64,000 bases of DNA from Bradyrhizobium sp. PSBB068 (GTDB lineage: Bacteria > Pseudomonadota > Alphaproteobacteria > Rhizobiales > Xanthobacteraceae), in contig CP069300.1 of NCBI GenBank assembly GCA_016839165.1, positions 5,580,001-5,644,000 of the forward strand. Reading direction: 5' to 3'. The notes below the pieces were generated by a model. That model saw only the letters and a program-made list of their open reading frames with translations, did no database searches and was not told where the DNA came from. Made by a program: the position numbers and the translations under genes. Below are positions 17,579 through 25,982 of this stretch, in pieces. How positions within the stretch are numbered: the first letter of the stretch is position 1; each line of letters starts with the position of its first letter.

Positions 17579-18072
17579 GCGGAGCGCCTCTGCTTGGTGG
17601 CGGTCATGTTGGATTGTGCCTCGAGCACGGCCTCGGTGATCCCGGCATAGGCGCCGCATCGGCACAGATTGCCGCTCATGCATTCGCGCACGCGCTCCGG
17701 ATCATCGCCGGCCTGGCCCTCCTGGATCAGGCCGATGCCGCTCATGATCTGGCCCGGCGTGCAGAAGCCGCACTGGAAGCCGTCATGGGCGATGAAGGCG
17801 GCCTGCACCGGGTGCAGCTCGCCGCCGCGCCCGACGCCTTCGATGGTTGTGATCTCGGCGCCGTCATGGCTGACGGCGAGCGCGAGGCAGGAATTGATGC
17901 GGCGGCCGTCGACCAAAATGGTGCATGCGCCGCACTGGCCGCGGTCGCATCCCTTCTTGGTTCCGGTGAGGTCGAGCCGCTCGCGCAGCAGGTCGAGCAG
18001 CGTGACGCGGGGATCGTCGAGGACAATGTCTCGGCGGACCCCGTTAATGGTGAGACTGAGTGGGAGATTCAT
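17575..18072 (-). CDS. paoA: 2Fe-2S subunit of aldehyde oxidoreductase (PaoA-like)
   Basis: A 165-residue iron-sulfur subunit with two 2Fe-2S domains. The plant-ferredoxin cluster is in GTKKGCDRGQCGACTILVDG and the second, all-helical cluster in GFQCGFCTPGQIM with CMSGNLCRCGAY. Unlike Escherichia coli PaoA it starts directly with MNLPLSLTINGVRRDI and has no twin-arginine signal peptide, so the complex is expected in the cytoplasm. First gene of the three-gene operon and divergent from the TetR gene. Confidence 0.92.
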   Translation of the reverse strand: MNLPLSLTINGVRRDIVLDDPRVTLLDLLRERLDLTGTKKGCDRGQCGACTILVDGRRINSCLALAVSHDGAEITTIEGVGRGGELHPVQAAFIAHDGFQCGFCTPGQIMSGIGLIQEGQAGDDPERVRECMSGNLCRCGAYAGITEAVLEAQSNMTATKQRRSA

Positions 18073-18183
18073 GCAAGGCGCTCCGATCCGTGTATGGTCG
18101 GGTTGAATCGAGGCAACGCAGACCCGTGGCCGCCGATCCAGGGGGTCGGCGCGCCTTGTCAGGCCCGGTGCTGGTCGCCATAT

Positions 18184-18200
18184 ACGGAGGCATCCTCCGT
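18184..18200. promoter_or_regulatory. TetR-type operator palindrome
   Basis: ACGGAGG-CAT-CCTCCGT is a perfect inverted repeat with a three-base centre. It lies 28 bases before the TetR start and 111 bases before the paoA start, the usual place for a TetR repressor to control itself and the divergent operon. Confidence 0.7.
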
Positions 18201-18228
18201 TTACAAGGGAGGGTGAAAAGAAAAAGCA

Positions 18229-18867
18229 ATGGCCGGCTCATCACCAGAAATTGTCCGCAAGCCGCGCGCCGATGCGGTGCGCAACCGCGAGCGCGTGCTG
18301 GAAGCGGCCAAGGCCGTGTTCTCCGCCGGCGGCAGCGAAGCGAGCCTGGAGGCGGTGGCGCGGCAGGCCGGCGTCGGCATCGGCACGCTGTATCGCCACT
18401 TCCCGACCCGCGAAGCACTGTATGAGGCGGTCTATCGCCGCGAGGTCGAACAGCTCGGCGACCTGGCCGAACAGCTGCAGAACGCCCCCGAACCCGTCGA
18501 GGCGTTGCGGCGCTGGCTGCGCGCCAATGTCCAATTCGTCGCGACCAAGAAGGGCATGGTGGCCGCGCTGGCGCTGGTCGCGGCCGGCTCGAGCGAACTG
18601 CAGGCCTACTCGTTCGATCGCCTGACCAAGGCGATCGGCACACTCCTATCGCGCGCGGTCGCGGCCGGCGCGATCCGCGACGACATCAGCGCCGAGGACG
18701 TGCTGCGCGCGCTGATCGGCATGTGCTACATGCACGACCAGCCGGGCTGGCAGACCACCGCGCTCAGGCTGCTGGACGTGTTCGTGGACGGCTTGCGCGT
18801 GCTGCCGGCGAACCCGGTGCTGACGACAAGGCCTGCGAAGAAGACCACTCGAAGGCCATCGCGTTAA
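18229..18867 (+). CDS. TetR family transcriptional regulator
   Basis: A 212-residue repressor. The N-terminal helix-turn-helix reads RNRERVLEAAKAVFSAGG, then LEAVARQAGVGIGTLYRHFP (residues 20-60), a very typical TetR core; the rest is a helical ligand-binding domain. AGGGAGGTG lies about 13 bases before the ATG. It is divergent from paoABC with a strong palindrome between them, so it most likely represses the aldehyde oxidoreductase until an aldehyde or related ligand is present. Confidence 0.92.
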   Translation: MAGSSPEIVRKPRADAVRNRERVLEAAKAVFSAGGSEASLEAVARQAGVGIGTLYRHFPTREALYEAVYRREVEQLGDLAEQLQNAPEPVEALRRWLRANVQFVATKKGMVAALALVAAGSSELQAYSFDRLTKAIGTLLSRAVAAGAIRDDISAEDVLRALIGMCYMHDQPGWQTTALRLLDVFVDGLRVLPANPVLTTRPAKKTTRRPSR

Positions 18868-18906
18868 CCGGTCCCAAATGGCCCGCATGAGCCAACGAGG
18901 CGCGCT

Positions 18907-19092
18907 TCAAGGGCGGCCGGTGCGTGGCGAGAGCCAGGTCATGATGACCGCATGTGGCGTTCGTCGGCTGCGCGGCAGGCGATGCCGCTGCAGCGCGGAT
19001 GTCGCGAAGGCCGATGCCTGCGCGCTGGACTGCCGCTTCTCGCGCGTGAGGGTCATCCACTCGCGAATGACCGTGCGTCGTACCTTGGACAT
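18907..19092 (-). CDS. Small basic protein of unknown function
   Basis: A 61-residue product starting MSKVRRTVIREWMTLTREKR, followed by QSSAQASAFATSALQRH. The N-terminal pattern of IREWM, a short linker, REKRQ and an Ala-rich AQASAFA helix resembles small orphan proteins I associate with Bradyrhizobium. The ATG has GGGAGGAAAT four bases upstream, one of the best ribosome binding sites here. It is 21 bases behind the gene ending at 19114 on the same strand, so both probably form one transcript. The last third is Arg-rich and may be frame-shifted or poorly conserved. Function unknown. Confidence 0.55.
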   Translation of the reverse strand: MSKVRRTVIREWMTLTREKRQSSAQASAFATSALQRHRLPRSRRTPHAVIMTWLSPRTGRP

Positions 19093-19113
19093 CCGGATTT
19101 CCTCCCGTTCGCA

Positions 19114-19560
19114 TCAGGCCGCGAGGCGCAGCGGATCAGCCTGCGACCTGCGTGCCGACAGCGCGCAACCGCATTGGTGCACGATGCCTTGCTCGACGAC
19201 AAAGCCGCGCCGCTCCAGCGCGGTCCGCAGGCTCTGGTTGGCCGCCGGCTTCTGCGCGTCGAGCCACACCACCAGCACTGCGCGTGCAGTGAGGAAATTC
19301 GTCAGCCAGTCAAGCGTCGGCTCGAGCGCGTGAAGCGTGCGCCGCCGCCAATCGACCAGCGCGGCGTCATATTGCGCGGCCGCACGGCCGCAATTGGCAG
19401 TCGAAGCGGTTCGCAGGAAGCCGCGCCGCTGCAATTCGAGCATCAGTTCGATGCTCCTCGTGCCGGCCACGACGATGCGCTGCTGCGTCGAGCAGCCTGC
19501 CAGCGCGATCATCGGCTCGAGAATCCGGTCGCCGGCGGCCAATTCAATCGAAGACATCAT
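19114..19560 (-). CDS. Hypothetical protein, methyltransferase-like pattern
   Basis: A 148-residue protein I do not recognise. It opens MMSSIELAAGDRILEPMIAL. The alternation RIVVAGTRSIELMLELQRRG, AALVDWR, LTARAVLVVWLDAQ and SLRTALERRGFVVEQG has the strand-helix rhythm of a small Rossmann domain, loosely like a SAM-dependent methyltransferase, but no GxGxG motif is seen. Two cysteines lie close together near the C-terminus (HQCGCALSARR). The ATG at 19560 is preferred over a longer frame from 19722 that would use a poorer start. It is followed 21 bases later by the small basic protein gene. Confidence 0.6.
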   Translation of the reverse strand: MMSSIELAAGDRILEPMIALAGCSTQQRIVVAGTRSIELMLELQRRGFLRTASTANCGRAAAQYDAALVDWRRRTLHALEPTLDWLTNFLTARAVLVVWLDAQKPAANQSLRTALERRGFVVEQGIVHQCGCALSARRSQADPLRLAA

Positions 19561-19816
19561 GTCACCTGTTCGCGTTCGCCCTCGCGCGCAACCGGCCGCG
19601 TGTCGGCCGGCCTGCACGATGCGGGAGCGTTCGGGGTCAATATCTTCAGGACGGGATATGAATTCGAGAGCGCTGAGCGACATGCCGCATAGGCGCGGCA
19701 TAGGCTCGCCTGGACGGGTCATCGTGCCCGTGGCGATCAGGAAACACAGTCACGCCAGTTGTGCGAAACTGCACAGACGGTCCCGATCGCACAAATGAAG
19801 ACAACCGGAGAGCCCG

Positions 19817-20263
19817 TCAACGCGAGCGATAGATATCCGGGCGAAAGACTTCCATGAAGCGCGATGGATTGCCGAGCGCGTCGAATCCGAATTGGCGATA
19901 CAGCCCATGCGCATCCGAGGTCGCGAGCAGGAAGCGCCTCAGGCCTTGCAGATCCTCGTGCTCGACGACGCAGCGCACCAGCCATTTGGATAGCCCCTTG
20001 CCGCGATGTCCTTTGAGAACGAAGACATCGGCAAGCAGGGCGAAGGTCGACCTGTCGGTGACGACACGCGCAAAGCCGACTTGTACGTCGCCGTGATACA
20101 CACCGAAGCACAGCGAATTGGCGATCGCCCGCTCCACGACCGATCTCGGGACACCCTGCGACCAGTAGCTTTCTTGCGCCAGGAAGGCGTGAATCACGTC
20201 CAGGTTCAGGCGGCGTGCATCGGTCGATATCTCGTATCCGGCAACGGTCTCTTGCGTCTGCAT
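19817..20263 (-). CDS. GNAT family N-acetyltransferase
   Basis: A 148-residue GNAT-fold enzyme. The acetyl-CoA pyrophosphate loop is VLKGHRGKGLSKWLV (near residue 85), preceded by the beta4 strand FALLADVFV and followed by ATSDAHGLYRQFGFDALGNP, the usual beta6-alpha4 segment where a tyrosine acts as the general acid. The substrate amine is unknown. It lies 28 bases upstream of the dadA stop on the same strand, reading away from dadA, so it may be the distal gene of that transcript. Confidence 0.87.
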   Translation of the reverse strand: MQTQETVAGYEISTDARRLNLDVIHAFLAQESYWSQGVPRSVVERAIANSLCFGVYHGDVQVGFARVVTDRSTFALLADVFVLKGHRGKGLSKWLVRCVVEHEDLQGLRRFLLATSDAHGLYRQFGFDALGNPSRFMEVFRPDIYRSR

Positions 20264-20291
20264 GCACGCGCCTCCTGCGATGAAGCGGCCC

Positions 20292-21557
20292 TCAGCCGAA
20301 CCTGTGATCGTAGCGATTGATCGACAGCTCCTTGGTGTCGATCTCGGGCGTCTTGCCGGAGAGCATGTCGGCCAGCACCCGGCCGGAGCCGCAGGCCATG
20401 GTCCAGCCGAGCGTGCCGTGGCCGGTGTTGAGGTGCAGGTTCGAATAGCGCGTCGCGCCGATCACCGGCGGGCCGTCCGGCGTCATCGGGCGCAGGCCGC
20501 ACCAGAACGTGGCCTTGGAAAGGGCGCCGCCGCGCGGAAACAGATCGGTCAGCGAATGGTCCAGCGTCGCGCGCCGCGCGTCGTAGAGCTTGGTCGAATA
20601 GCCCGAGATCTCGGCGGTGCCGCCGACCCGGATGCGGTCGCCGAGCCGAGTGATCGCGACCTTGTAGCTCTCGTCCATCACGGTCGATTCCGGCGCGCCG
20701 GACGCGTCCTTGATCGGCACCGTGATCGAATAACCCTTCACCGGATAGACCGGCAGCGAGATGCCGAGCGGCCGCACCAGATGCGGCGAATAGCTGCCGA
20801 GCGCGAGGACGTAGGCGTCCGCGGTCATCATCCCGGCGCTGGTCGCAACGACGGTGATGCGGGTTGCGTCCGCATTCAACCCGTCGATGCCGACATTGAA
20901 GTTGAAGCGCACGCCGATCTTCTCGGCTTCCAGCGCCAGGGCCTGCGTGAACATGTGGCAGTCGCCGGTCTCGTCATGCGGCAGCCGCAGCCCGCCGGCG
21001 AATTTCTGCTTGACGCCGGCCAGCGCCGGCTCGGCTTTGATGCAGCCCTCGCGATCGAGCACCTCGAACGGCACGCCATACTGCTTCAGCACGTCGATGT
21101 CGCCGCCGGTGTGATCGAGCTGGGCCTGCTCGCGAAACAGCTGCAAGGTGCCTTGCGCGCGCTCGTCGTATTTGATGCCGATTTCGTTGCGCAGCGCCTG
21201 CAGGCAGTCGCGGCTGTACTCCGCGATCGGGATCATCCGGGCCTTGTTCGCCGCGTAGCGCGCCGTGGTGCAGTTGCGCAGCATCTTGAGCAGCCACAGC
21301 CACATCACCGGATCGAGCTTGGGGCGGATCACCAGCGGGCCGTGCTTCATCAGCAGCCACTTCACCGCCTTCACCGGCACGCCCGGGCCGGCCCATGGCG
21401 ACGAGTATCCGGGCGACACTTCGCCGGCATTGGCAAAGGAGGTTTCGAGCGCGGGCTTCGGCTGACGGTCGATCACCGTCACCTCATGGCCGGCGCGCGC
21501 GAGATAATAGGCCGAGGTGACGCCGATCACGCCACTGCCGAGAACCAGGACCTTCAC
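20292..21557 (-). CDS. dadA: D-amino acid dehydrogenase
   Basis: A 421-residue flavoenzyme that oxidatively deaminates D-amino acids to 2-oxo acids and hands electrons to the respiratory chain. The FAD-binding fold is [20 protein letters not shown] at the very start, followed by [19 protein letters not shown], a block diagnostic of DadA. Length equals that of known DadA proteins. No alanine racemase gene is adjacent, but an omega-aminotransferase gene lies upstream on the same strand, 106 bases away, so the two may serve one amino-acid degradation route. Confidence 0.92.
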   Translation of the reverse strand: MKVLVLGSGVIGVTSAYYLARAGHEVTVIDRQPKPALETSFANAGEVSPGYSSPWAGPGVPVKAVKWLLMKHGPLVIRPKLDPVMWLWLLKMLRNCTTARYAANKARMIPIAEYSRDCLQALRNEIGIKYDERAQGTLQLFREQAQLDHTGGDIDVLKQYGVPFEVLDREGCIKAEPALAGVKQKFAGGLRLPHDETGDCHMFTQALALEAEKIGVRFNFNVGIDGLNADATRITVVATSAGMMTADAYVLALGSYSPHLVRPLGISLPVYPVKGYSITVPIKDASGAPESTVMDESYKVAITRLGDRIRVGGTAEISGYSTKLYDARRATLDHSLTDLFPRGGALSKATFWCGLRPMTPDGPPVIGATRYSNLHLNTGHGTLGWTMACGSGRVLADMLSGKTPEIDTKELSINRYDHRFG

Positions 21558-21663
21558 TTTTCCTCACATCCTGCAGCGAAAACGCAATCGCCGCTGCGAA
21601 ACCACTCTGCTTCGCAACGGCGACAGCAATTTGTAGAGCCAGCTAGAATCTAGCTAGCAATTA

Positions 21664-22992
21664 TCAGGCCACGCGCTTGATCGAGTCGCCCAGGATCGAG
21701 ACGATGTCGTCGATATGCGACTTCTCGACGATCAAGGGCGGCGACAGCGCGAGCGAGTCGCCGCTCATGCGGAAGTAGAGGCCGGTGTTGAAGCAATCGA
21801 CCATCACGTCGTAACCGCGCGCGCCGACGACGCCGTCACGCGGCGAGAGCTCGACCGCGCCCATCAGGCCCTGGTTGCGGATGTCGACGACATGCGGCAG
21901 GCCCTTCAGCGAATGCAGCGCATCGCGCCAGTAGTCGGCGATCGCGGCGCCGCGGGTCAGCAGGCCCTCGTCCTTGTAGATGTCGAGCGTGGCAAGACCC
22001 GCCGCGCAGGCCACCGGATGCGCCGAATAGGTGTAGCCGTGGAACAGCTCCATGGCGTTGTCGGGGCCGACCATCAGCCCGTCATGGACCTGGCGGCTGG
22101 CGAACACCGCGCCGCACGGCACGGTGCCGTTGGTGATGCCCTTGGCGGTGGTCATCATGTCCGGCGTCACGCCGTAGAAGTTGGCGGCGAACGGGGTGCC
22201 GAGACGGCCGAAGCCGGTGATGACCTCGTCGAAGATCAACAGGATGCCGTGCTTGGTGCAGAGCTCGCGCAGCCGCTGCAGATAGCCCTTCGGCGCCGGC
22301 AGTACCGCGGTCGAGCCCGGCACGGGCTCGACGATCACGGCGGCGATGGTGTCGGCACCATGCAGCGCGACCATCCGCTCGACGTCGTCGGCGAGCTCGG
22401 CGCCGTGGTCCGGCTGGTCCTTGGCGAAGGCGTTGCGGGCGAGATCATGGGTATGACGGATGTGATCGACACCAGGCAGATGGGTCGCGAACTGGCGGCG
22501 GTTGGCGACCATGCCGCCGACCGACATGCCGCCGAAGCCGACGCCGTGATAGCCGCGCTCGCGGCCGATCAGGCGGGTGCGGGTCGGCTGACCGGCGGCG
22601 CGGTGATAGGCCAGCGCGATCTTCAGCGCGGTATCGACCGACTCAGAGCCCGAATTGGTGAAGAAGATCCGGTCCAGCCCCTTCGGGGCGATCTCGGCGA
22701 GACGCTCGGCGAAATCGAACGCCAGCGGGTGGCCCATGTTGAAGGACGGCGCGAAGTCCAGCGTCGACAGCTGACGCTCGACCGCGGCCGCGATCTGCGG
22801 GCGGCCATGGCCGGCGTTGACGCACCACAGGCCGGCGGAGCCGTCGATCACCTGCCGGCCGTCGACCGAGGTGTAGTACATACCCTTGGCGGAGGAGAAC
22901 AGCCGCGGCGCCTTCTTGAACTGCCGGTTGGCCGTGAAGGGCATCCAGAACGAATCGGTCTTGATGGTGTTCGGAATCTGATGAACGGTCAC
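21664..22992 (-). CDS. Class III omega-aminotransferase (beta-alanine:pyruvate type)
   Basis: A 442-residue PLP enzyme that moves the terminal amino group of beta-alanine, a polyamine or another omega-amino acid to pyruvate. It starts MTVHQIPNTIKTDSFWMPFT, has the helix FFTNSGSESVDTALKIALAY, the Asp in LLIFDEVITGFGRLG that binds the PLP ring nitrogen, and the Schiff-base lysine in MMTTAKGITNGTVP. The GTG at 22992 (GGAG about nine bases upstream) is the start; the frame continues upstream to 24213 without stop but that part is arginine-rich noise antisense to two other genes. Divergent from an HTH-cupin regulator. Confidence 0.92.
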   Translation of the reverse strand: MTVHQIPNTIKTDSFWMPFTANRQFKKAPRLFSSAKGMYYTSVDGRQVIDGSAGLWCVNAGHGRPQIAAAVERQLSTLDFAPSFNMGHPLAFDFAERLAEIAPKGLDRIFFTNSGSESVDTALKIALAYHRAAGQPTRTRLIGRERGYHGVGFGGMSVGGMVANRRQFATHLPGVDHIRHTHDLARNAFAKDQPDHGAELADDVERMVALHGADTIAAVIVEPVPGSTAVLPAPKGYLQRLRELCTKHGILLIFDEVITGFGRLGTPFAANFYGVTPDMMTTAKGITNGTVPCGAVFASRQVHDGLMVGPDNAMELFHGYTYSAHPVACAAGLATLDIYKDEGLLTRGAAIADYWRDALHSLKGLPHVVDIRNQGLMGAVELSPRDGVVGARGYDVMVDCFNTGLYFRMSGDSLALSPPLIVEKSHIDDIVSILGDSIKRVA

Positions 22993-23040
22993 GGCGGCGC
23001 TCCATTGTTGGTTAGCGTAGTCGGACCACTCTTCACGGCA

Positions 23041-23088
23041 CTCAACAAGTCCTTTTCTGTCGCAGCGCAAGCCATTGATCTTGTTGAG
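23041..23088. promoter_or_regulatory. Inverted repeat CTCAACAAG in a divergent promoter
   Basis: CTCAACAAG at 23041-23049 and its perfect complement CTTGTTGAG at 23080-23088 are separated by 30 bases in the 159-base region between the aminotransferase and the HTH-cupin regulator. The arrangement suggests two inverted half-sites or subsites for that regulator. No sequence similarity to the palindromes at 13200. Confidence 0.45.
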
Positions 23089-23151
23089 GCGGTCTGCGAA
23101 GATTTGTTCGATCCGCAACACCTGCAACAGGGATTTACCAAGGGGACTGTC

Positions 23152-23700
23152 ATGAGCGTCGACATCGGCGGTCGGCTTCGATTCATTCGCGCGCGGCACA
23201 AGCTGTCGCAGCGCGAACTCGCCAAGCGCTCCGGCGTGACCAATTCGACGATTTCGCTGATCGAATCCAACCAGATGAACCCGTCGGTCGGCGCGCTCAA
23301 ACGCATCCTTGACGGCATTCCGATGGGACTTGCGGAATTCTTCGCGATCGAGCCGGAGCGGCCGCGCAAGGCGTTCTACCGCGCCGACGAGCTGACCGAG
23401 ATCGGCAAGAAGCCGATCTCCTACCTGCAGATCGGCGACAGCCTGTTCGGACGCGCGTTGCAGATCCTGAAGGAGCGCTACGAGCCCGGCAGCGACACCG
23501 GCCGGGTGCCGCTGGTGCATGAGGGCGAGGAAGGCGGCATCGTGGTCTCGGGCCGGCTCGAGGTCACGGTCGACGACGAGCGGCGGGTGCTCAACGCCGG
23601 CGACGCCTATTACTTCGAAAGCCGCCGCCCGCACCGCTTCCGCTGCATCGGCGCCAAGCCGTGCGAGGTGATTTCGGCCTGCACCCCGCCGACGTTTTGA
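23152..23700 (+). CDS. HTH (XRE)-cupin transcriptional regulator
   Basis: A 182-residue regulator with an XRE helix-turn-helix (RLRFIRARHKLSQRELAKRS then NSTISLIESNQMNPSVGAL, residues 8-50) and a cupin barrel (VHEGEEGGIVVSGRLEVTVD to YYFESRRPHRFRCIGAKP). It is the PuuR type, which controls putrescine or omega-amino acid use. The ATG at 23152 is preceded by AAGGGGACTGTC. Divergence from the omega-aminotransferase gene makes that gene, and perhaps dadA, the expected target. Confidence 0.92.
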   Translation: MSVDIGGRLRFIRARHKLSQRELAKRSGVTNSTISLIESNQMNPSVGALKRILDGIPMGLAEFFAIEPERPRKAFYRADELTEIGKKPISYLQIGDSLFGRALQILKERYEPGSDTGRVPLVHEGEEGGIVVSGRLEVTVDDERRVLNAGDAYYFESRRPHRFRCIGAKPCEVISACTPPTF

Positions 23701-23767
23701 ACCCGGCGCAGGCGGTGCGCGACCCAAGCCGCAAGGGCCGCGTGTCGCGGCGTTGCGGGTGACGTCG

Positions 23768-25279
23768 ATGCCTTGCTCCCCACGGCTTGCCGCCGCCGTC
23801 GCGGCCATCTCGGTCCTTGCGTCCGCTCCGTCCGTTGCGATGGACGATTTCCTACGCGCATCGAGCAGCGCGCCGACCACGATCACGCTGTGCGGCGACA
23901 ATGGCGACGCCACGATCAAGACTGCCGCCTGCAAGAAGGCCGGCACCGACAGGCTGGTGGCGCAGATCGACAAGGCGTTCGACGCGGCGCTCGGCAAAAT
24001 GCCGGCCAACGTCAAGCCGCTGCTGAAGCGCGACCAGGCCTGGTTCAACGAGATGATCATCGACGCCGCCGGGGTGCTCACCGATGCCGACGCGGACGAG
24101 TTGAAGCAGGCTTTTGCCGAGACCTTGCGCCGCCGCGCGGCCGCGCTCGAGGCAATCGCATCCGGCCGGCCCGGCATCGCCGGCACCTGGGTCAACGCCT
24201 TCGGCAGCATCACGCTGACGCCGGCCGATAGCGGCGCCTATCGCCTCGCCGCCGATCTGCGCGGCGACTATGGCGGCGACCGCCGGCGCACCTGCCAGCT
24301 GACCGCCGATCTGAAACCCGCAGGCGGCGGCTGGCTCGCCGGTCCCGTAGTGACCGAAGCGGATACATCGTCCAATAAGGCGAAGACCGACGCAGCCGCC
24401 GCTCCCGCCAAGCCGCCGTCGTTAAAGCTCCGCCGCCAGGGCGAGACCTTGCGGATCGTCGGGACCATCGATGACGAGGGCTGGGACGGGTTCAACGACT
24501 GCTCGTCGATGTGGCAGGTCACGGGCAGCTATTTTGCCGCCGGCAAGGATGCGGCATCCGACAAGGCGGACACCACCTTCGTCACACCGACCTTCGACTG
24601 CACCAAACCCGAGACCGCGACCGACGAAGAAATCTGCGCCGATCCTGATCTCGCCGGCAACGACCAGCGGTTGAACCGAGCATGGAAGGCGTTGCAGCCG
24701 CGGCTCGACGAAGCGACGCGGCGCGCGCTGATCGACGATCAGCGCAACTGGGTGAAGAGCCAGACCGAGCAATATCCGGAATTCCTGCATCCGGCCTGGA
24801 ACAAGCAGAGCTCGCAGGTGCATTTCACCGTCGATGCGCGCGATCACGTCGACGGCCTGCAGCGCGAGCGCCTGGCGCTTCTCGAAGGCTTCGACGACAA
24901 GCGCAGCGGGCTTGCCGGGGTCTGGCTCGCCTACAACGCCGTCATCAAGGTCACCGCCGACGGCAACGGCGCCGTGACGGCCAAGGGATGGAAATGGGAC
25001 CAGGGCGACTGGAAAGCCGGCTGCGACTACGAGATGACGGGCAAGATCACCGGCGGCGCGTTCCGCTCCGACGAGCGGCGCAAGAATCCGGACACACTCG
25101 AGCGCGACCATGCGATGCTGATCGTCAACCGGCAGGACGACGTCTTTGCCAAAAAGCGCACCGACCAGGACAGCGATGAAGCAAAATGCAGGCGCCGGCT
25201 CGACAACTCCTCGACCGCACGGCTGTTTCCTGCCCGCCCTTCACGCGACATCGACAATTTCAAGGGCTCGATTCGATAG
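23768..25279 (+). CDS. Secreted LprI-like (DUF1311) protein
   Basis: A protein of about 503 residues with a signal peptide (LAAAVAAISVLASAPSVA). Two regions recall the lysozyme-inhibitor LprI/DUF1311 fold: an N-terminal CGDNGDATIKTAACKKAGTD with a helix, and a clearer central copy with CTKPETATDEEICADPDLAG, NDQRLNRAWKAL and RRALIDDQRNWVKSQTEQ. A beta-rich region sits between the two and another follows. LprI proteins bind and block lysozyme in some bacteria, but many homologues have no test. The frame opens upstream at TTG 23753; the ATG at 23768 is the better start, without a strong ribosome binding site. Confidence 0.75.
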   Translation: MPCSPRLAAAVAAISVLASAPSVAMDDFLRASSSAPTTITLCGDNGDATIKTAACKKAGTDRLVAQIDKAFDAALGKMPANVKPLLKRDQAWFNEMIIDAAGVLTDADADELKQAFAETLRRRAAALEAIASGRPGIAGTWVNAFGSITLTPADSGAYRLAADLRGDYGGDRRRTCQLTADLKPAGGGWLAGPVVTEADTSSNKAKTDAAAAPAKPPSLKLRRQGETLRIVGTIDDEGWDGFNDCSSMWQVTGSYFAAGKDAASDKADTTFVTPTFDCTKPETATDEEICADPDLAGNDQRLNRAWKALQPRLDEATRRALIDDQRNWVKSQTEQYPEFLHPAWNKQSSQVHFTVDARDHVDGLQRERLALLEGFDDKRSGLAGVWLAYNAVIKVTADGNGAVTAKGWKWDQGDWKAGCDYEMTGKITGGAFRSDERRKNPDTLERDHAMLIVNRQDDVFAKKRTDQDSDEAKCRRRLDNSSTARLFPARPSRDIDNFKGSIR

Positions 25280-25303
25280 CGGCGCGACCGTCCGGCTGCG
25301 CCG

Positions 25304-25405
25304 TCACAGGTTGCGCGTTTGCCTGTCGCCGTAGGCGATCACGAAAGCGACCGTCGCGAACATCATGGTCACGGCGATGACGACGAGAATGGTATCCAAG
25401 GTCAT
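25304..25405 (-). CDS. Small single-span membrane protein, 33 residues
   Basis: The frame reads MTLDTILVVIAVTMMFATVA then FVIAYGDRQTRNL: one hydrophobic helix with a short polar, positively charged tail, so the C-terminus is probably cytoplasmic. The ribosome binding site TTGGAGGAACGCC directly precedes the ATG at 25405. Coding potential rests on that site and on the clean membrane-helix pattern. Small proteins of this build often sit beside ion pumps (KdpF-like), but no pump gene is near. Function unknown. Confidence 0.6.
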   Translation of the reverse strand: MTLDTILVVIAVTMMFATVAFVIAYGDRQTRNL

Positions 25406-25551
25406 GGCGTTCCTCCAAGCTTGACGACCGAACGCTAATGCGCCGGCTGGAAGGGGCCTTGCGGCAGATCAATTTTGATCGAAAACGTCTGGGCATGAAA
25501 CCGCGGCGGCGTCTTTTGCGTATGCTCAGTCATTGATCAGGGAGCAGACCA

Positions 25552-25956
25552 ATGCGCGCGATCGCCCTCATTGCCGCCATCCTGTTCACCCTCACCTCGC
25601 CGGCCGCGGCCGACGATGTCAGGGCAGCGCAGGACGTGATCCGCGCCCAGGAGCAGGCGTTCGGCCGCGACGACGCAGCTGGCGCCTATTCCTATGCCGC
25701 GCCTGCGATCCGGCAGATCTTTCCGCAGGCCGAGATCTTCATGTCGATGGTGCAGCGCCAATACGCGCCGGTCTATCGCCACCGAAGCTTCGAGTTCGGC
25801 GAAGCGCAGAGCGCGGGCGACCGGATTGCCCAGCGCGTTCATATCGTCGACGCCGATGGCGAGGCGTGGGAGGCGCTTTACACGCTGGAGCGGCAGGCCG
25901 ACGGCAGCTTGAAGATCACCGGCTGCTCATTGCTGAAGGCGGGTCAGGCGGTATGA
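25552..25956 (+). CDS. DUF4864 domain protein, secreted
   Basis: A 134-residue protein with a signal peptide (MRAIALIAAILFTLTSPAAA) and the DUF4864 pattern: AAQDVIRAQEQAFGRDDAAG, YSYAAPAIRQIFP, FMSMVQRQYAPVYRHRSFEF and a C-terminal strand pair ending ITGCSLLKAGQAV. The family has an NTF2-like cone fold and no known reaction. The ribosome binding site is AGGGAGCAG, eleven bases before the ATG. Its stop is 26 bases from the convergent hydrolase gene. Confidence 0.85.
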   Translation: MRAIALIAAILFTLTSPAAADDVRAAQDVIRAQEQAFGRDDAAGAYSYAAPAIRQIFPQAEIFMSMVQRQYAPVYRHRSFEFGEAQSAGDRIAQRVHIVDADGEAWEALYTLERQADGSLKITGCSLLKAGQAV

Positions 25957-25982
25957 GCGCATCGGCCCTCGCCGCTGTAGCT

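Noticed and set aside
14693..17650. A 985-codon open frame on the plus strand across paoC and paoB
   Set aside because: Antisense to two recognised subunits, arginine-rich and domain-free.
22993..24213. N-terminal extension of the omega-aminotransferase frame
   Set aside because: The open frame continues, but it is antisense to the HTH-cupin and LprI-like genes and the family starts at MTVHQIPNT.
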